61,068 bases of DNA from Crocinitomicaceae bacterium (GTDB taxonomy: Bacteria; Bacteroidota; Bacteroidia; Flavobacteriales_D; Crocinitomicaceae): contig JAQXBM010000088.1 of NCBI GenBank assembly GCA_029252405.1, positions 1-61,068 of the forward strand, given 5' to 3'. The notes beneath the pieces were generated by a model. It ran no database searches and was not told the DNA's origin. It saw nothing but the letters and a program-made list of their open reading frames with translations. Positions 1 to 8,792 of this stretch are shown one piece after another. Made by a program: the position numbers and the translations under genes. Numbering within the stretch: the stretch's first letter is position 1; every line of letters starts with the position of its first letter.

Positions 1-752
1 ATTTTTTCGTGCGGTAAAATGAAGCCAACACTTCTTTTATTCTTTACATCCAGCGCTACTTTCACGAAGAACTTTGGGATCGACACTTTATTTACCCCTC
101 TTTCTATTTTTGAGAGATCATCATTCAGAACTGGTGCAGTAACAACGATCAGACTAGTGTTGTACTTGATGACGTAATCACGCATCCAACTTTCGAGCTC
201 CGCCCATTTCAAACGATTAAAATCTCCCAATTGGGGAGACATGTTTGAGTAAAAATAACTCTCTGAAAGTGCTTTTTTACTCCAACGAAAATCTGCAGAA
301 GGAGCCAAGTGACCGCGGTCATATCCGAAACCATCGTACTTATACTTTCCGTTTTCTTTTTTCTCTTTTAAAAAATAATCCTCCTCAAAAGAAGTGCCTG
401 TAGTAACCAGAGGATCTTGTCTGAAATCATTTGATCGTGAGGCGTTTCCATTAGCTATTTCGGGAAGAATAATGTGCATTACCCAATTTGCCTGCTCGTG
501 CTTTTCATTGTAACTCAAACGATATGCTGAGTGCGATATTACTTGTTCCGTCGATCCTGAAGTCGGAACTCCAACTCTTTCAATTTCATCTTGAATCCAA
601 TCTAGCTTTAACACTTCTAGTTCCTCCAAAAGAGTCTGCTTTTCTTGGTCAAGAGCGCTAATTCGCTGATTGATTGTATTAATCTTGGGAGTTTCGACTT
701 GTCCAAAACAAAGACTAGTCAGAAATAATATGAAGAGAGTACCTAATTTCAT
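1..752 (-). CDS. Secreted DNA/RNA non-specific endonuclease (3' end off the left edge)
   Basis: Reading from ATG at 752 toward the left edge gives 250 residues without a stop. The product begins with a Sec signal peptide (about residues 1-17, ending CFG-Q), followed by a short charged helical stretch (25-60). The core shows the NUC1/Serratia-nuclease signature DRGH at 145-148, where His148 is the general base, and the metal-site region NMSPQ (170-174) with Asn179 downstream. Members of this family cut DNA and RNA without sequence preference using one Mg ion. The signal peptide puts this one in the periplasm or outside the cell, probably for nutrient scavenging. The C-terminal part of the beta-beta-alpha fold lies outside the window. 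Its start is divergent from the gene at 1059. The family call is firm; the physiological role is inferred. Confidence 0.9.
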   Translation of the reverse strand, partial: MKLGTLFILFLTSLCFGQVETPKINTINQRISALDQEKQTLLEELEVLKLDWIQDEIERVGVPTSGSTEQVISHSAYRLSYNEKHEQANWVMHIILPEIANGNASRSNDFRQDPLVTTGTSFEEDYFLKEKKENGKYKYDGFGYDRGHLAPSADFRWSKKALSESYFYSNMSPQLGDFNRLKWAELESWMRDYVIKYNTSLIVVTAPVLNDDLSKIERGVNKVSIPKFFVKVALDVKNKRSVGFILPHEK

Positions 753-1058
753 GTGAGAATATTATTCTAGTCCTTAAAGTTACGGCGTTTTTAGCGAGAG
801 CCCAATAGAAAACTGTTAATTGATTATTATATTTTCACACAAAACAACTCCTAAGCGATAATTCCCAGATTTATGGCGTGATTATCATCTATTTTAAGGA
901 ATACTCTCGATTTTAAAGGGTAGTGATCTTTCTTTTCCCTTTGAGTTGGTCGTAAAGTTTTTTACATTACAGTGCTAAAGGTTTAATATTCACTGTTTCA
1001 AACAACTGCAAAACACGAATTTGTGAGGTAATTTGTTTGAATTTTAACCACTACAATT
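753..1058. other. Divergent intergenic region
   Basis: This AT-rich spacer lies between two outward-facing genes and must hold both promoters. The closest match to the Bacteroidota -7 box is TAATTTG at 1029-1035, about 24 bases before the ATG at 1059, but it lacks a clear -33 TTG at the right distance. I see no RNA gene or long inverted repeat. Confidence 0.4.
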
Positions 1059-2492
1059 ATGAAAACTTCTACCACCCCTGGCCGATTTTTATCCGCTTCT
1101 AAATTTTCTTTCCTACTTCTTTTCGCCTTCTCCGCGTTTATTCTCGTTGGATTTGTTTCCTGCGAAGATGCGGAAGAATCAACCGTTGATGAGAATGAAG
1201 ACACGGAATCCGCTAGTTACTATGCTTTTCGAAACTCTGTTAACGCCCCGCCCAGTGATTGGGATGGTCCAGTATTCGAATTAAGCGACAATTACCCTAC
1301 AACCTTACCTGACGGTGGCGACGACATGCCCTGGATGAAAATTAATGTAGATTTCAATGATAAAAACCCGGATTGGACAACAGGTGCATGGAAGGAATAT
1401 ATCAACGCCATCATCGAATATGCATTCGAGGGGCAAGATCCTAATCTCTCGAACGAATCGGGATGGAAAAGTAATGTTGGAGGAAAAGATATGTGGTTCC
1501 ATGTTCCATGGATGGCATACAGCACAAATGCTGGTCGTGAATTTATTCATGGGTGTACAAGTGAACGCATTGCTTCAATTGGAGACTTTGATGGCCCTTT
1601 GGCCTCAGGAATTGGAATGCTTCAACACTCGAACGACGATGCGTCCGTAATTCATTTTGAGACATGGGCGGTTGGAATGTACAACGAATACGCGGGATAC
1701 GCTTTCAGTGAGCTGTTTCCAGAAAGTGGAGTGCCGGCTTTAGGCTCAGATGGTTTACCAAAAGGATTACCCTTTCCAAACGGATCGTGCGTAATTAAAA
1801 CCTTGTTTACCACAGCAACGCAAAATGAGGTTCCTTTCTTGAAAAATGCTCCTACATGGACGGTAAATAGACATGTTATGGAGGGTGATACAACATACAC
1901 ATGCGAGCGCAAACCTCAAGCTGTTCACCTCGTTCAGGTAGATGTTGCGGTAGTAGATCCTAGATCACCTTCAAACTGGGTATTTGGAACCTTTGCTTAC
2001 AACGGGACGCTTGATGGTGAGACGGCTTTGGAACGTTTAGATCCTGTTGGAATTCAATTTGCAAACGACCCAACTACATTCCCAGCTGTTCCTATGGACG
2101 AGTCTGTTGCAGCTTACCAATCAGTATTGAATAATACAATGGATATTTATGAACACTTTGGATGTCACGGTCGCCTTTGTGGACCTGTAGATAACCCACA
2201 AGCTTCATGTATGTCATGTCATGGTGGAAGTTACACAGCGCCTATGGATCAGATGGACGAAATGGGAACAAATATTCCTGCAATCTTTGGTTTCGATGGT
2301 ATGTGTGACACGAACAGTCTTCAAAACATTGCCTTCTTCAGTAACAGAAAGTACCCTGAACCATACTATCCAGGTATGTATCCAGATGCTATTCCTCTTG
2401 ATTTTTCACTACAAGTTCAAGTGGCATTTACGCAGTACAAAATCTTTAAAATTCAGGGATATCCGAGTGCTTGTAAGCCAACGACCCCTTAA
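1059..2492 (+). CDS. Lipoprotein with a single c-type haem motif
   Basis: The 477-residue product has a hydrophobic N-terminus (residues 15-34) ending in a lipobox with Cys35, so it is probably an outer-membrane-anchored lipoprotein. An acidic linker (36-50) follows. The long middle part matches no family I recognise. Near the C-terminus there is one CxxCH haem-attachment motif (Cys384, Cys387, His388), preceded by a CHGRLC cluster that could form a disulfide or ligate metal. A single haem in a large periplasm-facing lipoprotein suggests electron transfer or a redox enzyme, but no catalytic domain can be named. A hairpin terminator follows directly, so it looks monocistronic. Confidence 0.8.
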   Translation: MKTSTTPGRFLSASKFSFLLLFAFSAFILVGFVSCEDAEESTVDENEDTESASYYAFRNSVNAPPSDWDGPVFELSDNYPTTLPDGGDDMPWMKINVDFNDKNPDWTTGAWKEYINAIIEYAFEGQDPNLSNESGWKSNVGGKDMWFHVPWMAYSTNAGREFIHGCTSERIASIGDFDGPLASGIGMLQHSNDDASVIHFETWAVGMYNEYAGYAFSELFPESGVPALGSDGLPKGLPFPNGSCVIKTLFTTATQNEVPFLKNAPTWTVNRHVMEGDTTYTCERKPQAVHLVQVDVAVVDPRSPSNWVFGTFAYNGTLDGETALERLDPVGIQFANDPTTFPAVPMDESVAAYQSVLNNTMDIYEHFGCHGRLCGPVDNPQASCMSCHGGSYTAPMDQMDEMGTNIPAIFGFDGMCDTNSLQNIAFFSNRKYPEPYYPGMYPDAIPLDFSLQVQVAFTQYKIFKIQGYPSACKPTTP

Positions 2493-2518
2493 AGGTTAAC
2501 CACATAATAACAACTTTG

Positions 2519-2546
2519 AAAAGCCAGTCGAGAGATTGGCTTTTTT
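2519..2546 (+). terminator. Intrinsic terminator after the haem lipoprotein gene
   Basis: The arms 2521-2529 and 2534-2542 form a 9-bp stem with one G-T pair and a GAGA loop, flanked by A and T runs. It ends the 1059-2492 transcript and could also work on the opposite strand. Confidence 0.8.
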
Positions 2547-2760
2547 AGTATGCATTAACAAAGCCTTGGATACTATCTAGAATAGGTTGTTCTCCCCAAT
2601 CAGTGTGTCCATTTGGGTGAAAAATGAAAGAACCTCCTGAAATGCAGCTTCCGCAGCTTTGATAGTTGAGTTCCATTTGGACTGCCATATCTTGGAAGGT
2701 TGTTGTGTCCGTTGCTCCAGCGATAACCATAAAAGGTGTTTGAAAATACAATAAATCAGA
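2545..2760 (-). pseudogene. Alpha/beta-hydrolase remnant (C-terminal piece only)
   Basis: An open frame on the minus strand encodes only about 70 residues. It reads like the last third of an alpha/beta hydrolase: a beta strand with PFMVIAGATD, where a catalytic acid could sit, then a GHTDW segment with the candidate catalytic His, then a closing helix. The frame has no ATG; the ORF begins at TTG 2751, and a TAA at 2761-2763 closes it upstream. The nucleophile-elbow half is absent, and the space up to the gene at 2831 is too short to hold it. I read it as the 3' stump of a deleted gene. The stop codon abuts the neighbouring terminator. Confidence 0.6.
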
Positions 2761-2830
2761 TTAATCCACTTTGGTGTAATTCTTGCTGAATTCTGGTTAA
2801 TTATTCATTCTTAGCCCCTAAAGTATCACT

Positions 2831-3313
2831 ATGAAATTCATTCTACTTCGAAAAAAGTATCTGTACACATTTTCCTTACTCGCCCTTCTAATTCTCAGTT
2901 ATGGCTGTCAAAAATATGACTATGCTCCTCCTGGAAAATTAAGTGTGAATTCAATTTTTATTGTCGACGCGCAACACACTCCTTATCTTGACGATTCTCA
3001 ACCAATCATACTTCTCAACCACCCAAATTTTGATCCTAGCAACCCGTCAACATGGACAGGAGACGCAGCGCAATACGTTATCCATCGCTACACCTACACG
3101 ATTCAATTCCACGTTACAAATTCAGGAAAAGGAACAGCTTATGACGCTGAACTTGATATTGGCTACTTCTTTGATGACGGGTCAGATAGGTTCGAAACGT
3201 TTCACATTGGTGACATTTCCTCATACGGCGAAAAAATGAAAACAGTTGAAATTGTTGTTGAAAATAAGGAACTGGAAGAAAGTGCTGCGGAGGTTTATTG
3301 GTATGATTATTAA
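2831..3313 (+). CDS. Lipoprotein of unknown function
   Basis: The product has 160 residues with a lipoprotein signal peptide (LSYG-C, Cys26). The mature part alternates beta-type stretches and includes a segment (about 85-150) of the kind seen in CARDB/FxLyD beta-sandwich domains: a strand with VTNSGKGTAYD, then a strand ending GDISSYGEK. That suggests a small Ig-like domain exposed in the periplasm or on the outer membrane. No enzyme motif is present. It converges with the gene ending at 3318, with only 4 bases between the stops and no visible terminator. Confidence 0.7.
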   Translation: MKFILLRKKYLYTFSLLALLILSYGCQKYDYAPPGKLSVNSIFIVDAQHTPYLDDSQPIILLNHPNFDPSNPSTWTGDAAQYVIHRYTYTIQFHVTNSGKGTAYDAELDIGYFFDDGSDRFETFHIGDISSYGEKMKTVEIVVENKELEESAAEVYWYDY

Positions 3314-3317
3314 TTAT

Positions 3318-3716
3318 TCAACTTCCGTAGTTAAGCTTCAGCCAAATGGTAGTAATCACTCCCATAAAAACAAAGTATCCTAAAAGAATCAATATAAAGA
3401 TGCTATAATCTCTTAAAGTTACAGTGCGCTGGCGCTTCTTTGGATATTGTTTTCTATCCTGAACAATCATCTTTCTGATAAAAAAAAGATAAGTAAGGAG
3501 CGTAACAATGATTACTGCAATTGCAAAGTAAATGTCAACTATTCGGCTGAATTCTGCATTTGGAGAAAGAAATTTTGTCGTTGCAAGAGACAGCATCGAG
3601 CCCACTACTATAATTAAAAAATTTATTTCAAGTGCCCTATGGTTGGCTCCTCCCGAAATACTATCGAAAGCAACGCAAAAGGATCTCCTTATACCTCTTT
3701 TAGAATAATCTTTCAT
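3318..3716 (-). CDS. Small three-helix membrane protein
   Basis: The product is 132 residues long and basic at both ends, with three predicted membrane helices at about 32-50, 60-80 and 106-126. A very basic cytoplasmic loop (about 81-101) lies between helices 2 and 3. The ATG overlaps the stop of the exonuclease gene (3713-4432) by four bases, so the two are translationally coupled. I do not recognise the family and see no catalytic residues. Its location downstream of a nuclease gene may be incidental. Confidence 0.7.
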   Translation of the reverse strand: MKDYSKRGIRRSFCVAFDSISGGANHRALEINFLIIVVGSMLSLATTKFLSPNAEFSRIVDIYFAIAVIIVTLLTYLFFIRKMIVQDRKQYPKKRQRTVTLRDYSIFILILLGYFVFMGVITTIWLKLNYGS

Positions 3717-4432
3717 GAATAATGCACTTCACTCTCACCAACTAACCCGTGACCCGTCATCTTCAAAAACAACTGAATTAGTGCCACAACATCTTTTTCA
3801 CAATATACTTTGATGCGCTCCAAGTCCTTATCCTCATAATAAACACGTGCTACATCTGCTCCCGAAATATCATCCTTCGGCGTCGGTATTTCAAATACAT
3901 GACATAACAACGCCAGTGAGGTATACGCTTTGAAATCCCCAAATTTCCAGAGTTCCATGGTGTCGAGGTGATTGATTTCCCACGGCTTTTTTCCCGCGAT
4001 ATTGAGGGCGGTAGGCAACTTCATTCCGTTAATCAACATTCTTCGACAGATATACGGGAAGTCAAATTCCTTTGCATTGTGTCCGCATAAAATGCTGTTT
4101 GGGCCACTGTAATGTTCATCCAACAATCCTTTAAATTGCTTGAGTAGTGTTTCCTCATCGTCATGGAAAAATGACTTCATGCGAATCTGCTTTCCCATCG
4201 AATTCGAGGTCACGAAACCAACCGAGATACACACAATTTTTCCAAACTCCGCAAAGATTCCTCCACGCTCATCGTACAACTGACCGAAGCTTTTTTCAGC
4301 ATTTTGCTGGAAGCGTGTTTTTGCTTCAAACAACTCGCGTGTTTTATCTTCTAGGTTATCAAACTGATAAGTCTGTGGTACGGTTTCAATGTCTAAAAAG
4401 AGAATTTTTTCTACGGGTATTCTGTCTAACAT
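3713..4432 (-). CDS. PolB-like 3'-5' exonuclease
   Basis: The 239-residue protein has the three DEDD exonuclease motifs: Exo I with Asp14 and Glu16 (LDIET), Exo II with Asn119 and Asp124 (GHNAKEFDF), and Exo III with Tyr210 and Asp214 (YCEKD). The pattern and length match the stand-alone exonuclease family related to the proofreading domain of family-B polymerases (Pfam DNA_pol_B_exo2). Such enzymes remove nucleotides from 3' ends using two metal ions and probably act in DNA repair in the cytoplasm. All acidic ligands are present, so activity is expected. It is the first gene of a two-gene unit with the membrane protein at 3318-3716. Confidence 0.88.
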   Translation of the reverse strand: MLDRIPVEKILFLDIETVPQTYQFDNLEDKTRELFEAKTRFQQNAEKSFGQLYDERGGIFAEFGKIVCISVGFVTSNSMGKQIRMKSFFHDDEETLLKQFKGLLDEHYSGPNSILCGHNAKEFDFPYICRRMLINGMKLPTALNIAGKKPWEINHLDTMELWKFGDFKAYTSLALLCHVFEIPTPKDDISGADVARVYYEDKDLERIKVYCEKDVVALIQLFLKMTGHGLVGESEVHYS

Positions 4433-4640
4433 TTCTTATAAAATTTTGATTTCCTTATTTAAGTTAGCGAAAAATTGGACTTTCCTAACAAAAGCTTTCA
4501 CAAAAAGTAATATGTAAGGAAAGAAGCAACAAAACGGATCCAATCATATCTAAAATTCAAGAAGTATCGAAGTCCAAACGAGTCATCAAGAACACTTTTG
4601 ACACTACCAATTAATTCCATTTTTTCCTTACGTTATTTCT

Positions 4641-4709
4641 GTCCCAAAAAGAAAGTCTTTCGTCCCATCCGAAATTCCCAAAATCACTTTTTTCGCCCCT
4701 TTTGTCCCA
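4641..4709 (+). repeat. Three direct GTCCCA elements at 21- and 42-base spacing
   Basis: GTCCCA occurs at 4641, 4662 and 4704, so the spacings are exactly two and four helical turns. Each copy is preceded by a T-rich stretch. They sit just upstream of the -33 element at 4729, where an activator or repressor would bind. Operator function is inferred. Confidence 0.35.
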
Positions 4710-4728
4710 AAACACTGGCCTCCTGTAA

Positions 4729-4756
4729 TTGGTCTGCAACAATGGGGATAGCTTTG
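4729..4756 (+). promoter_or_regulatory. Bacteroidota-type promoter of the 4786 gene
   Basis: A -33 TTG (4729-4731) is followed after 17 bases by a perfect -7 box TAGCTTTG (4749-4756). Transcription would begin near 4762, giving a leader of about 25 bases. Confidence 0.6.
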
Positions 4757-4785
4757 CAGAAACAATTTAAACTAAATCTTTATTC

Positions 4786-6615
4786 ATGAACAAAATCAAA
4801 TTATCGCTGCTCGCATTAGCAGCAATCGTATTTAGCATGAGCGCCTCAGCTCAAACCTTAACCTTCGACTTCTCCGTTTTGGATGCTACCTCCACGGTGC
4901 TCGGTTCGGGGTCGAATACAGTTACGCCAAGTCAAACTTATCCCTATGTTCCAACTGCAACAGAAATCACAATAGATTTAAGAAGTGCTGGGGTCTGTGC
5001 AGGAGATCAAGTATTTCTTGAAAACAACTCTTCAGGTTGGATTTACAGTAATATTCCGGCAAACACCCTTTCCTCATCGACTGGTTGGGCGTTGCATAGA
5101 GGAAATCACTCCGGCGGATTCAATTTTAATTTTTGCGGATCGTACATTTTTGGAGCTCCGCAGGGAGGGCCATTGCCATGGGTTGATCCTTGGAACCCCA
5201 ACCCAGTCGGCATTACTATTCCGGACGTCTCCGCTGCATGTAATGAAGACGTTAACACAACTAACGGACACCACACTGTATGTTATTTAGCATCTCCGGA
5301 TGTTTATTATTACGGTGCTATCTCCGAAGCCGCTTGCGAGAGTGTTATTGAAATCCGTCTTATTGTAAACTCTCGCCCCGAATGTTTATCGGACTTAGAA
5401 TTATGCCCGTCGATGAAAGAACCTTACATTCAAGATGCGATTGAAGACCATATACCTTCTAACTTAATCGCATACGATTGGACACCTTTCGATCCACGAA
5501 CTACTTCATTTGTAACGAACACTAACTTCACAGTATGGTTGGAGAATGCAAATGGAACGGGATGTGCTAGAGAGTGTAATTTCGACATAACTTGGGCTCA
5601 GCCAACACACCAGATTATTCAAAATGGAAGCATTTGTGAGGATCAAGCTCCTTATTTAGGAATAAGCGTAGATAATTTAGCTGTAAGCAACACAACTTTG
5701 TTGTTAATAAACGGAGTAGAAGTGTACCCTAACCCAACAAACTCATCCATTTTCGATGATTATTTTGGTACTTACGATCAACTAGCATTAACAGAACCTG
5801 GACTCTACACTATTCAACAAGAGTTTCTTATGGCAGACGGCTCAACTTGTTCAAAAGAGTATGAAGTAACCATCTATGAAGTTCCTGGTCATTTAAGTCA
5901 AACGTATTACGAATTCTGTGAAGGATATTATCAGGAAATCTGTGGATCCTCTCCTACAGCATCTGGACAAAACTACAATTACACATGGTCATACCACGAC
6001 GTTAATCAAGGAACAATGATTCTCGTGTCGAACGATCAGTGCTTCACTCCTTCACAACCTGGAACTTACACTTTATATACAACAAATGGTACTTGTAGTT
6101 CTTTTGAAACTATTACAGTGGTAGAAATTAATACACCTGTTATCTCTGTTCCAGATAAAGTTTGGTGTAAAAAAGTTCCTGTATTTGTAAGCCCTCAACA
6201 ATCGTTTAATGGATCAATTTCTCATTACTCTTGGACGTATAATGGTAATTCATTGAGTTACACAGGCTGGAATATTCCTTACCAAGGAGACGGAACGTAT
6301 TGCATTACTGTGCACTGGGAAAATGGCTGTCAATCAAGCGATTGCTTTCAGGTATACCGCGATTGCGCCCCTCTTCCTAAGTCAAACTTCTCTACTTCTC
6401 CGAACCCAACAAAAGGAACTGTTCAGATGAAGTTTAATTCTTCAGGACAAAAGGAAATTATCGTAAGAACGATTAATGGACAAGTCCTAATGACAAAAAA
6501 GACCGTTGATACTGACCGCACTAGTATTGATTTGAGTGCATATCCAAAAGGTATCTACTTCATAGAAGTAAGTGATTCTGAAGGTACCTCTGTTGAGAAG
6601 GTACGCGTTCAATAG
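4786..6615 (+). CDS. Secreted multi-domain T9SS cargo protein
   Basis: The product is 609 residues long with a Sec signal peptide (cleavage after SASA, about residue 22). The body is cysteine-rich and beta-rich, with repeated PKD/Ig-like units (for example around 370-455 and 455-530). The last 75 residues form a type-A T9SS sorting domain: an SPNPTKG start near 537, a central strand with INGQVLM, and the YPKGIYFIEV-VEKVRVQ ending. It should cross the outer membrane through T9SS and stay on the surface or be released. No catalytic domain is recognisable, so an adhesin or structural role is the guess. It has its own promoter and a strong terminator. Confidence 0.85.
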   Translation: MNKIKLSLLALAAIVFSMSASAQTLTFDFSVLDATSTVLGSGSNTVTPSQTYPYVPTATEITIDLRSAGVCAGDQVFLENNSSGWIYSNIPANTLSSSTGWALHRGNHSGGFNFNFCGSYIFGAPQGGPLPWVDPWNPNPVGITIPDVSAACNEDVNTTNGHHTVCYLASPDVYYYGAISEAACESVIEIRLIVNSRPECLSDLELCPSMKEPYIQDAIEDHIPSNLIAYDWTPFDPRTTSFVTNTNFTVWLENANGTGCARECNFDITWAQPTHQIIQNGSICEDQAPYLGISVDNLAVSNTTLLLINGVEVYPNPTNSSIFDDYFGTYDQLALTEPGLYTIQQEFLMADGSTCSKEYEVTIYEVPGHLSQTYYEFCEGYYQEICGSSPTASGQNYNYTWSYHDVNQGTMILVSNDQCFTPSQPGTYTLYTTNGTCSSFETITVVEINTPVISVPDKVWCKKVPVFVSPQQSFNGSISHYSWTYNGNSLSYTGWNIPYQGDGTYCITVHWENGCQSSDCFQVYRDCAPLPKSNFSTSPNPTKGTVQMKFNSSGQKEIIVRTINGQVLMTKKTVDTDRTSIDLSAYPKGIYFIEVSDSEGTSVEKVRVQ

Positions 6616-6639
6616 CCCTTTTTACACAACTGTTTTTAT

Positions 6640-6677
6640 ACGAGGTTGTCCATTTAGGATGACCTCGTGTTTTTTTA
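6640..6677 (+). terminator. Intrinsic terminator after the 4786 gene
   Basis: A 12-bp stem starting ACGAGGTTGTCC, with two wobble pairs and a small ATTTA loop, is followed by a T run at 6671-6676. Confidence 0.85.
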
Positions 6678-6726
6678 CACACATCAATTTCGCTAAATAC
6701 CTACACTTGTCTTCATCTCAAAAAAC

Positions 6727-6757
6727 TTGCACTTCACACCCAAAAATCAGACTTTTG
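6727..6757 (+). promoter_or_regulatory. Probable promoter of the msrC operon
   Basis: TTG at 6727-6729 is followed after 20 bases by GACTTTTG (6750-6757), one mismatch from TAnnTTTG, and the ATG lies 14 bases further on. It lies just after the preceding terminator. Confidence 0.45.
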
Positions 6758-6771
6758 TATAAAACGCAGTT

Positions 6772-7251
6772 ATGGCAGAGGATTTAGTGAAGATTGAAGG
6801 AGATAAATCAACCAAATATGAAGGTTTGTTCCCTCAAATTCAGGCCTTAATTGGCGATGAAAAAGACGCCGTTGCAAATCTCGCGAACGTTGCCGCTGCC
6901 CTCAAAGAGGCTTTTGGGTTTTTCTGGGTCGGTTTTTACCTCGTGAAACAAGACGAACTCGTTTTGGGTCCTTTCCAAGGTCCTGTTGCGTGTACACGTA
7001 TTCAAAAAGGGAGAGGCGTTTGTGGATCAAGCTGGGAAAAAGCGGAAACCATAGTTGTTGATGATGTTGAGCAATTCCCTGGACATATTTCTTGTAGTGC
7101 CTTATCGAAGAGTGAAATTGTAGTCCCACTCGTTAAAAATGGTGAAGTAATTGGTGTGCTAGACGTGGATAGTGACGAAATCGCTACTTTTGACAGTGTT
7201 GATGCTACGCATCTGAATCAATTGTGTTCATGGCTCGTTACAGTTATCTAA
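6772..7251 (+). CDS. msrC: Free methionine-(R)-sulfoxide reductase (GAF domain)
   Basis: This 159-residue single GAF-domain protein carries the hallmark segments of the fRMsr/YebR family: an FWVGFYL strand (51-57), CTRIQKGRGVCG (74-85) and the FPGHISCSALSKSEIVVP block (102-119). The three conserved cysteines are Cys74, Cys84 and Cys108, the last being the usual nucleophile. The enzyme reduces free L-methionine-(R)-sulfoxide with thioredoxin-type electrons in the cytoplasm. It is complete and should be active. It is the first gene of a tight operon; its 3' end overlaps the next gene by 22 bases. Confidence 0.92.
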   Translation: MAEDLVKIEGDKSTKYEGLFPQIQALIGDEKDAVANLANVAAALKEAFGFFWVGFYLVKQDELVLGPFQGPVACTRIQKGRGVCGSSWEKAETIVVDDVEQFPGHISCSALSKSEIVVPLVKNGEVIGVLDVDSDEIATFDSVDATHLNQLCSWLVTVI

Positions 7252-8792
7252 TTTTCTTTGCTTCTTTCATCCTCGCAAGTTGCGCTCAGGTTGGCTCCAT
7301 TACTGGTGGTGAGAAAGATACAAGCGCGCCAAAACCGATTCCCGAAAAGGTAGATCCGCCAAATGCGAGTGTGAATTTTTCAGGCAACAAAGTCGTCATC
7401 CCTTTTGACGAATATTTTACGCTTTCAAGTCCATCAACTTCAATTCAAATAGTGCCGCCTCATGCGACGATCAAAGCTACAGCGAAAAAGAAAACCTTGA
7501 CTTTGGAGTGGGAGGAGGAATTGCAACCAAATACAACGTACGCGATCTACCTCAACAATACCGTGAAGGATTTATCAGAAAAAAACGACTCTATCATGCA
7601 GTACGTTTTTTCAACGGGTAGCTCACTCGATTCAACGAATTTCTCAGTTCCAGTTGTCGATGCATACACGAACGCACCAATAACAGAATCAGTTGTGGCG
7701 CTGTACGACCAAAACACGAATACTTTGGTGAATTTTGCACAGACCAATCGTTCTGGAAATGCAATTTTGACCTATTTACGACCAGGAACGTATAAAATCA
7801 TCGCGTTCAAAGATGAAAACAACGACTTGCTCGCACAGGAAGGCGAAACGGTTGGTTTTTTAGAAGATTCATTGATTACAATTGATTCAACCGGATTTCT
7901 TGCAACACCCATTCGGATGTTCGATCCAGTTCCTGAGCCAGAAGTTAGTTCTGCCAAATTCGTCGCTCCAGCCACATTCGTCATTGAAACGAATACGGAA
8001 ATTGAAAATCCCATTGTTTCCATTGACGGAAATCCAATTGACTCAAGTCAATACTACTTTGAAGAAGAAACTAAATTGCTTGTCTTCATCGATCCTGCGG
8101 AGTTAAGTTCTGGTAAAATTTCACTTGCGACAAACTCGTTTGCTGATACCACGTCTTACCGTTTATTGGACTCTAAAAAGGAAGGTCTTATTCGCATCAC
8201 ACCGATGCAAAAAGCGAATTCGTTCGCGCCAAGTCAGGCGTTTTCCTTTAAGGTGAATGATGTAATACAGTCGATTGATACAAGCTTGATCAAACTTACG
8301 CGAGCCGAGGATTCTGCAGCGGTTTCTTTCAATGTCGATTTCAGTAAAAACGTTCTCTCTTTTGATATTCCACGCGGAGCAAGTCAAGAAATTCGGGTTG
8401 AGTTTCAAAAGGACGCCATCACCACAGTCACAGGGAACTCTTCTCCTTTTATTGGTCTGATGAAGTTGAATTCTCCGAAAAAGTACGGCATTCTTTCTTT
8501 GGATGTGAGTTCTTACACAAACACATTCATTCTTCAAGTATTCAAAGGACAGGAAATGGTTCGCGAACAATCGCTGGAACCAACTTCCGAGCGTGTGTTG
8601 ATCTCAGAATTAACGCCCGGCGATTATTCCTTCAAGATCGTTCGCGATGAAAACCAAAACGGAAAATGGGACACCGGCGATCTGAAATCTCGAACGCTTC
8701 CAGAACAAATCGATCAATATTCACAAACGACGAAGGTTCGCGCAAATTGGGAGGTTGAAGTTGAACTCGTCCCAATTGATTTGAAAGAATGA
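7230..8792 (+). CDS. Ig-like domain lipoprotein
   Basis: I prefer ATG 7230 over the in-frame GTG 7224 because it starts the signal peptide cleanly. The lipobox is ILAS-C with Cys18, giving 520 residues. After a TGGEKD spacer comes a bacterial Ig-like (Big_5/SbsA-type) domain at about 35-130, whose PPNASVNFSG-VVIPFDEYF and LQPNTTYAIYL segments are typical. Further beta-sandwich regions follow, including a carboxypeptidase-regulatory-like stretch near 165-205 and a GDYSFKIVRDENQNGKWD segment near 472-490. It is a widespread Bacteroidota outer-membrane lipoprotein type of unknown function. It overlaps both neighbours, so it is co-translated with msrC and the membrane protein downstream. Confidence 0.85.
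   Translation: MARYSYLIFFASFILASCAQVGSITGGEKDTSAPKPIPEKVDPPNASVNFSGNKVVIPFDEYFTLSSPSTSIQIVPPHATIKATAKKKTLTLEWEEELQPNTTYAIYLNNTVKDLSEKNDSIMQYVFSTGSSLDSTNFSVPVVDAYTNAPITESVVALYDQNTNTLVNFAQTNRSGNAILTYLRPGTYKIIAFKDENNDLLAQEGETVGFLEDSLITIDSTGFLATPIRMFDPVPEPEVSSAKFVAPATFVIETNTEIENPIVSIDGNPIDSSQYYFEEETKLLVFIDPAELSSGKISLATNSFADTTSYRLLDSKKEGLIRITPMQKANSFAPSQAFSFKVNDVIQSIDTSLIKLTRAEDSAAVSFNVDFSKNVLSFDIPRGASQEIRVEFQKDAITTVTGNSSPFIGLMKLNSPKKYGILSLDVSSYTNTFILQVFKGQEMVREQSLEPTSERVLISELTPGDYSFKIVRDENQNGKWDTGDLKSRTLPEQIDQYSQTTKVRANWEVEVELVPIDLKE

Larger units (their letters stand above)
4433..4785. other. Intergenic region with phased repeats and a promoter
   Basis: This 353-base spacer separates divergent genes. 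Its right half holds a good Bacteroidota promoter (4729-4756) and three spaced copies of a short GTCCCA motif. A 63-codon open frame runs through it from 4598, but its composition is not protein-like. Confidence 0.5.

Noticed and set aside
4598-4789. 63-codon open frame before the 4786 gene
   Set aside because: Its composition is not protein-like, and it covers the promoter and phased repeats of the next gene.
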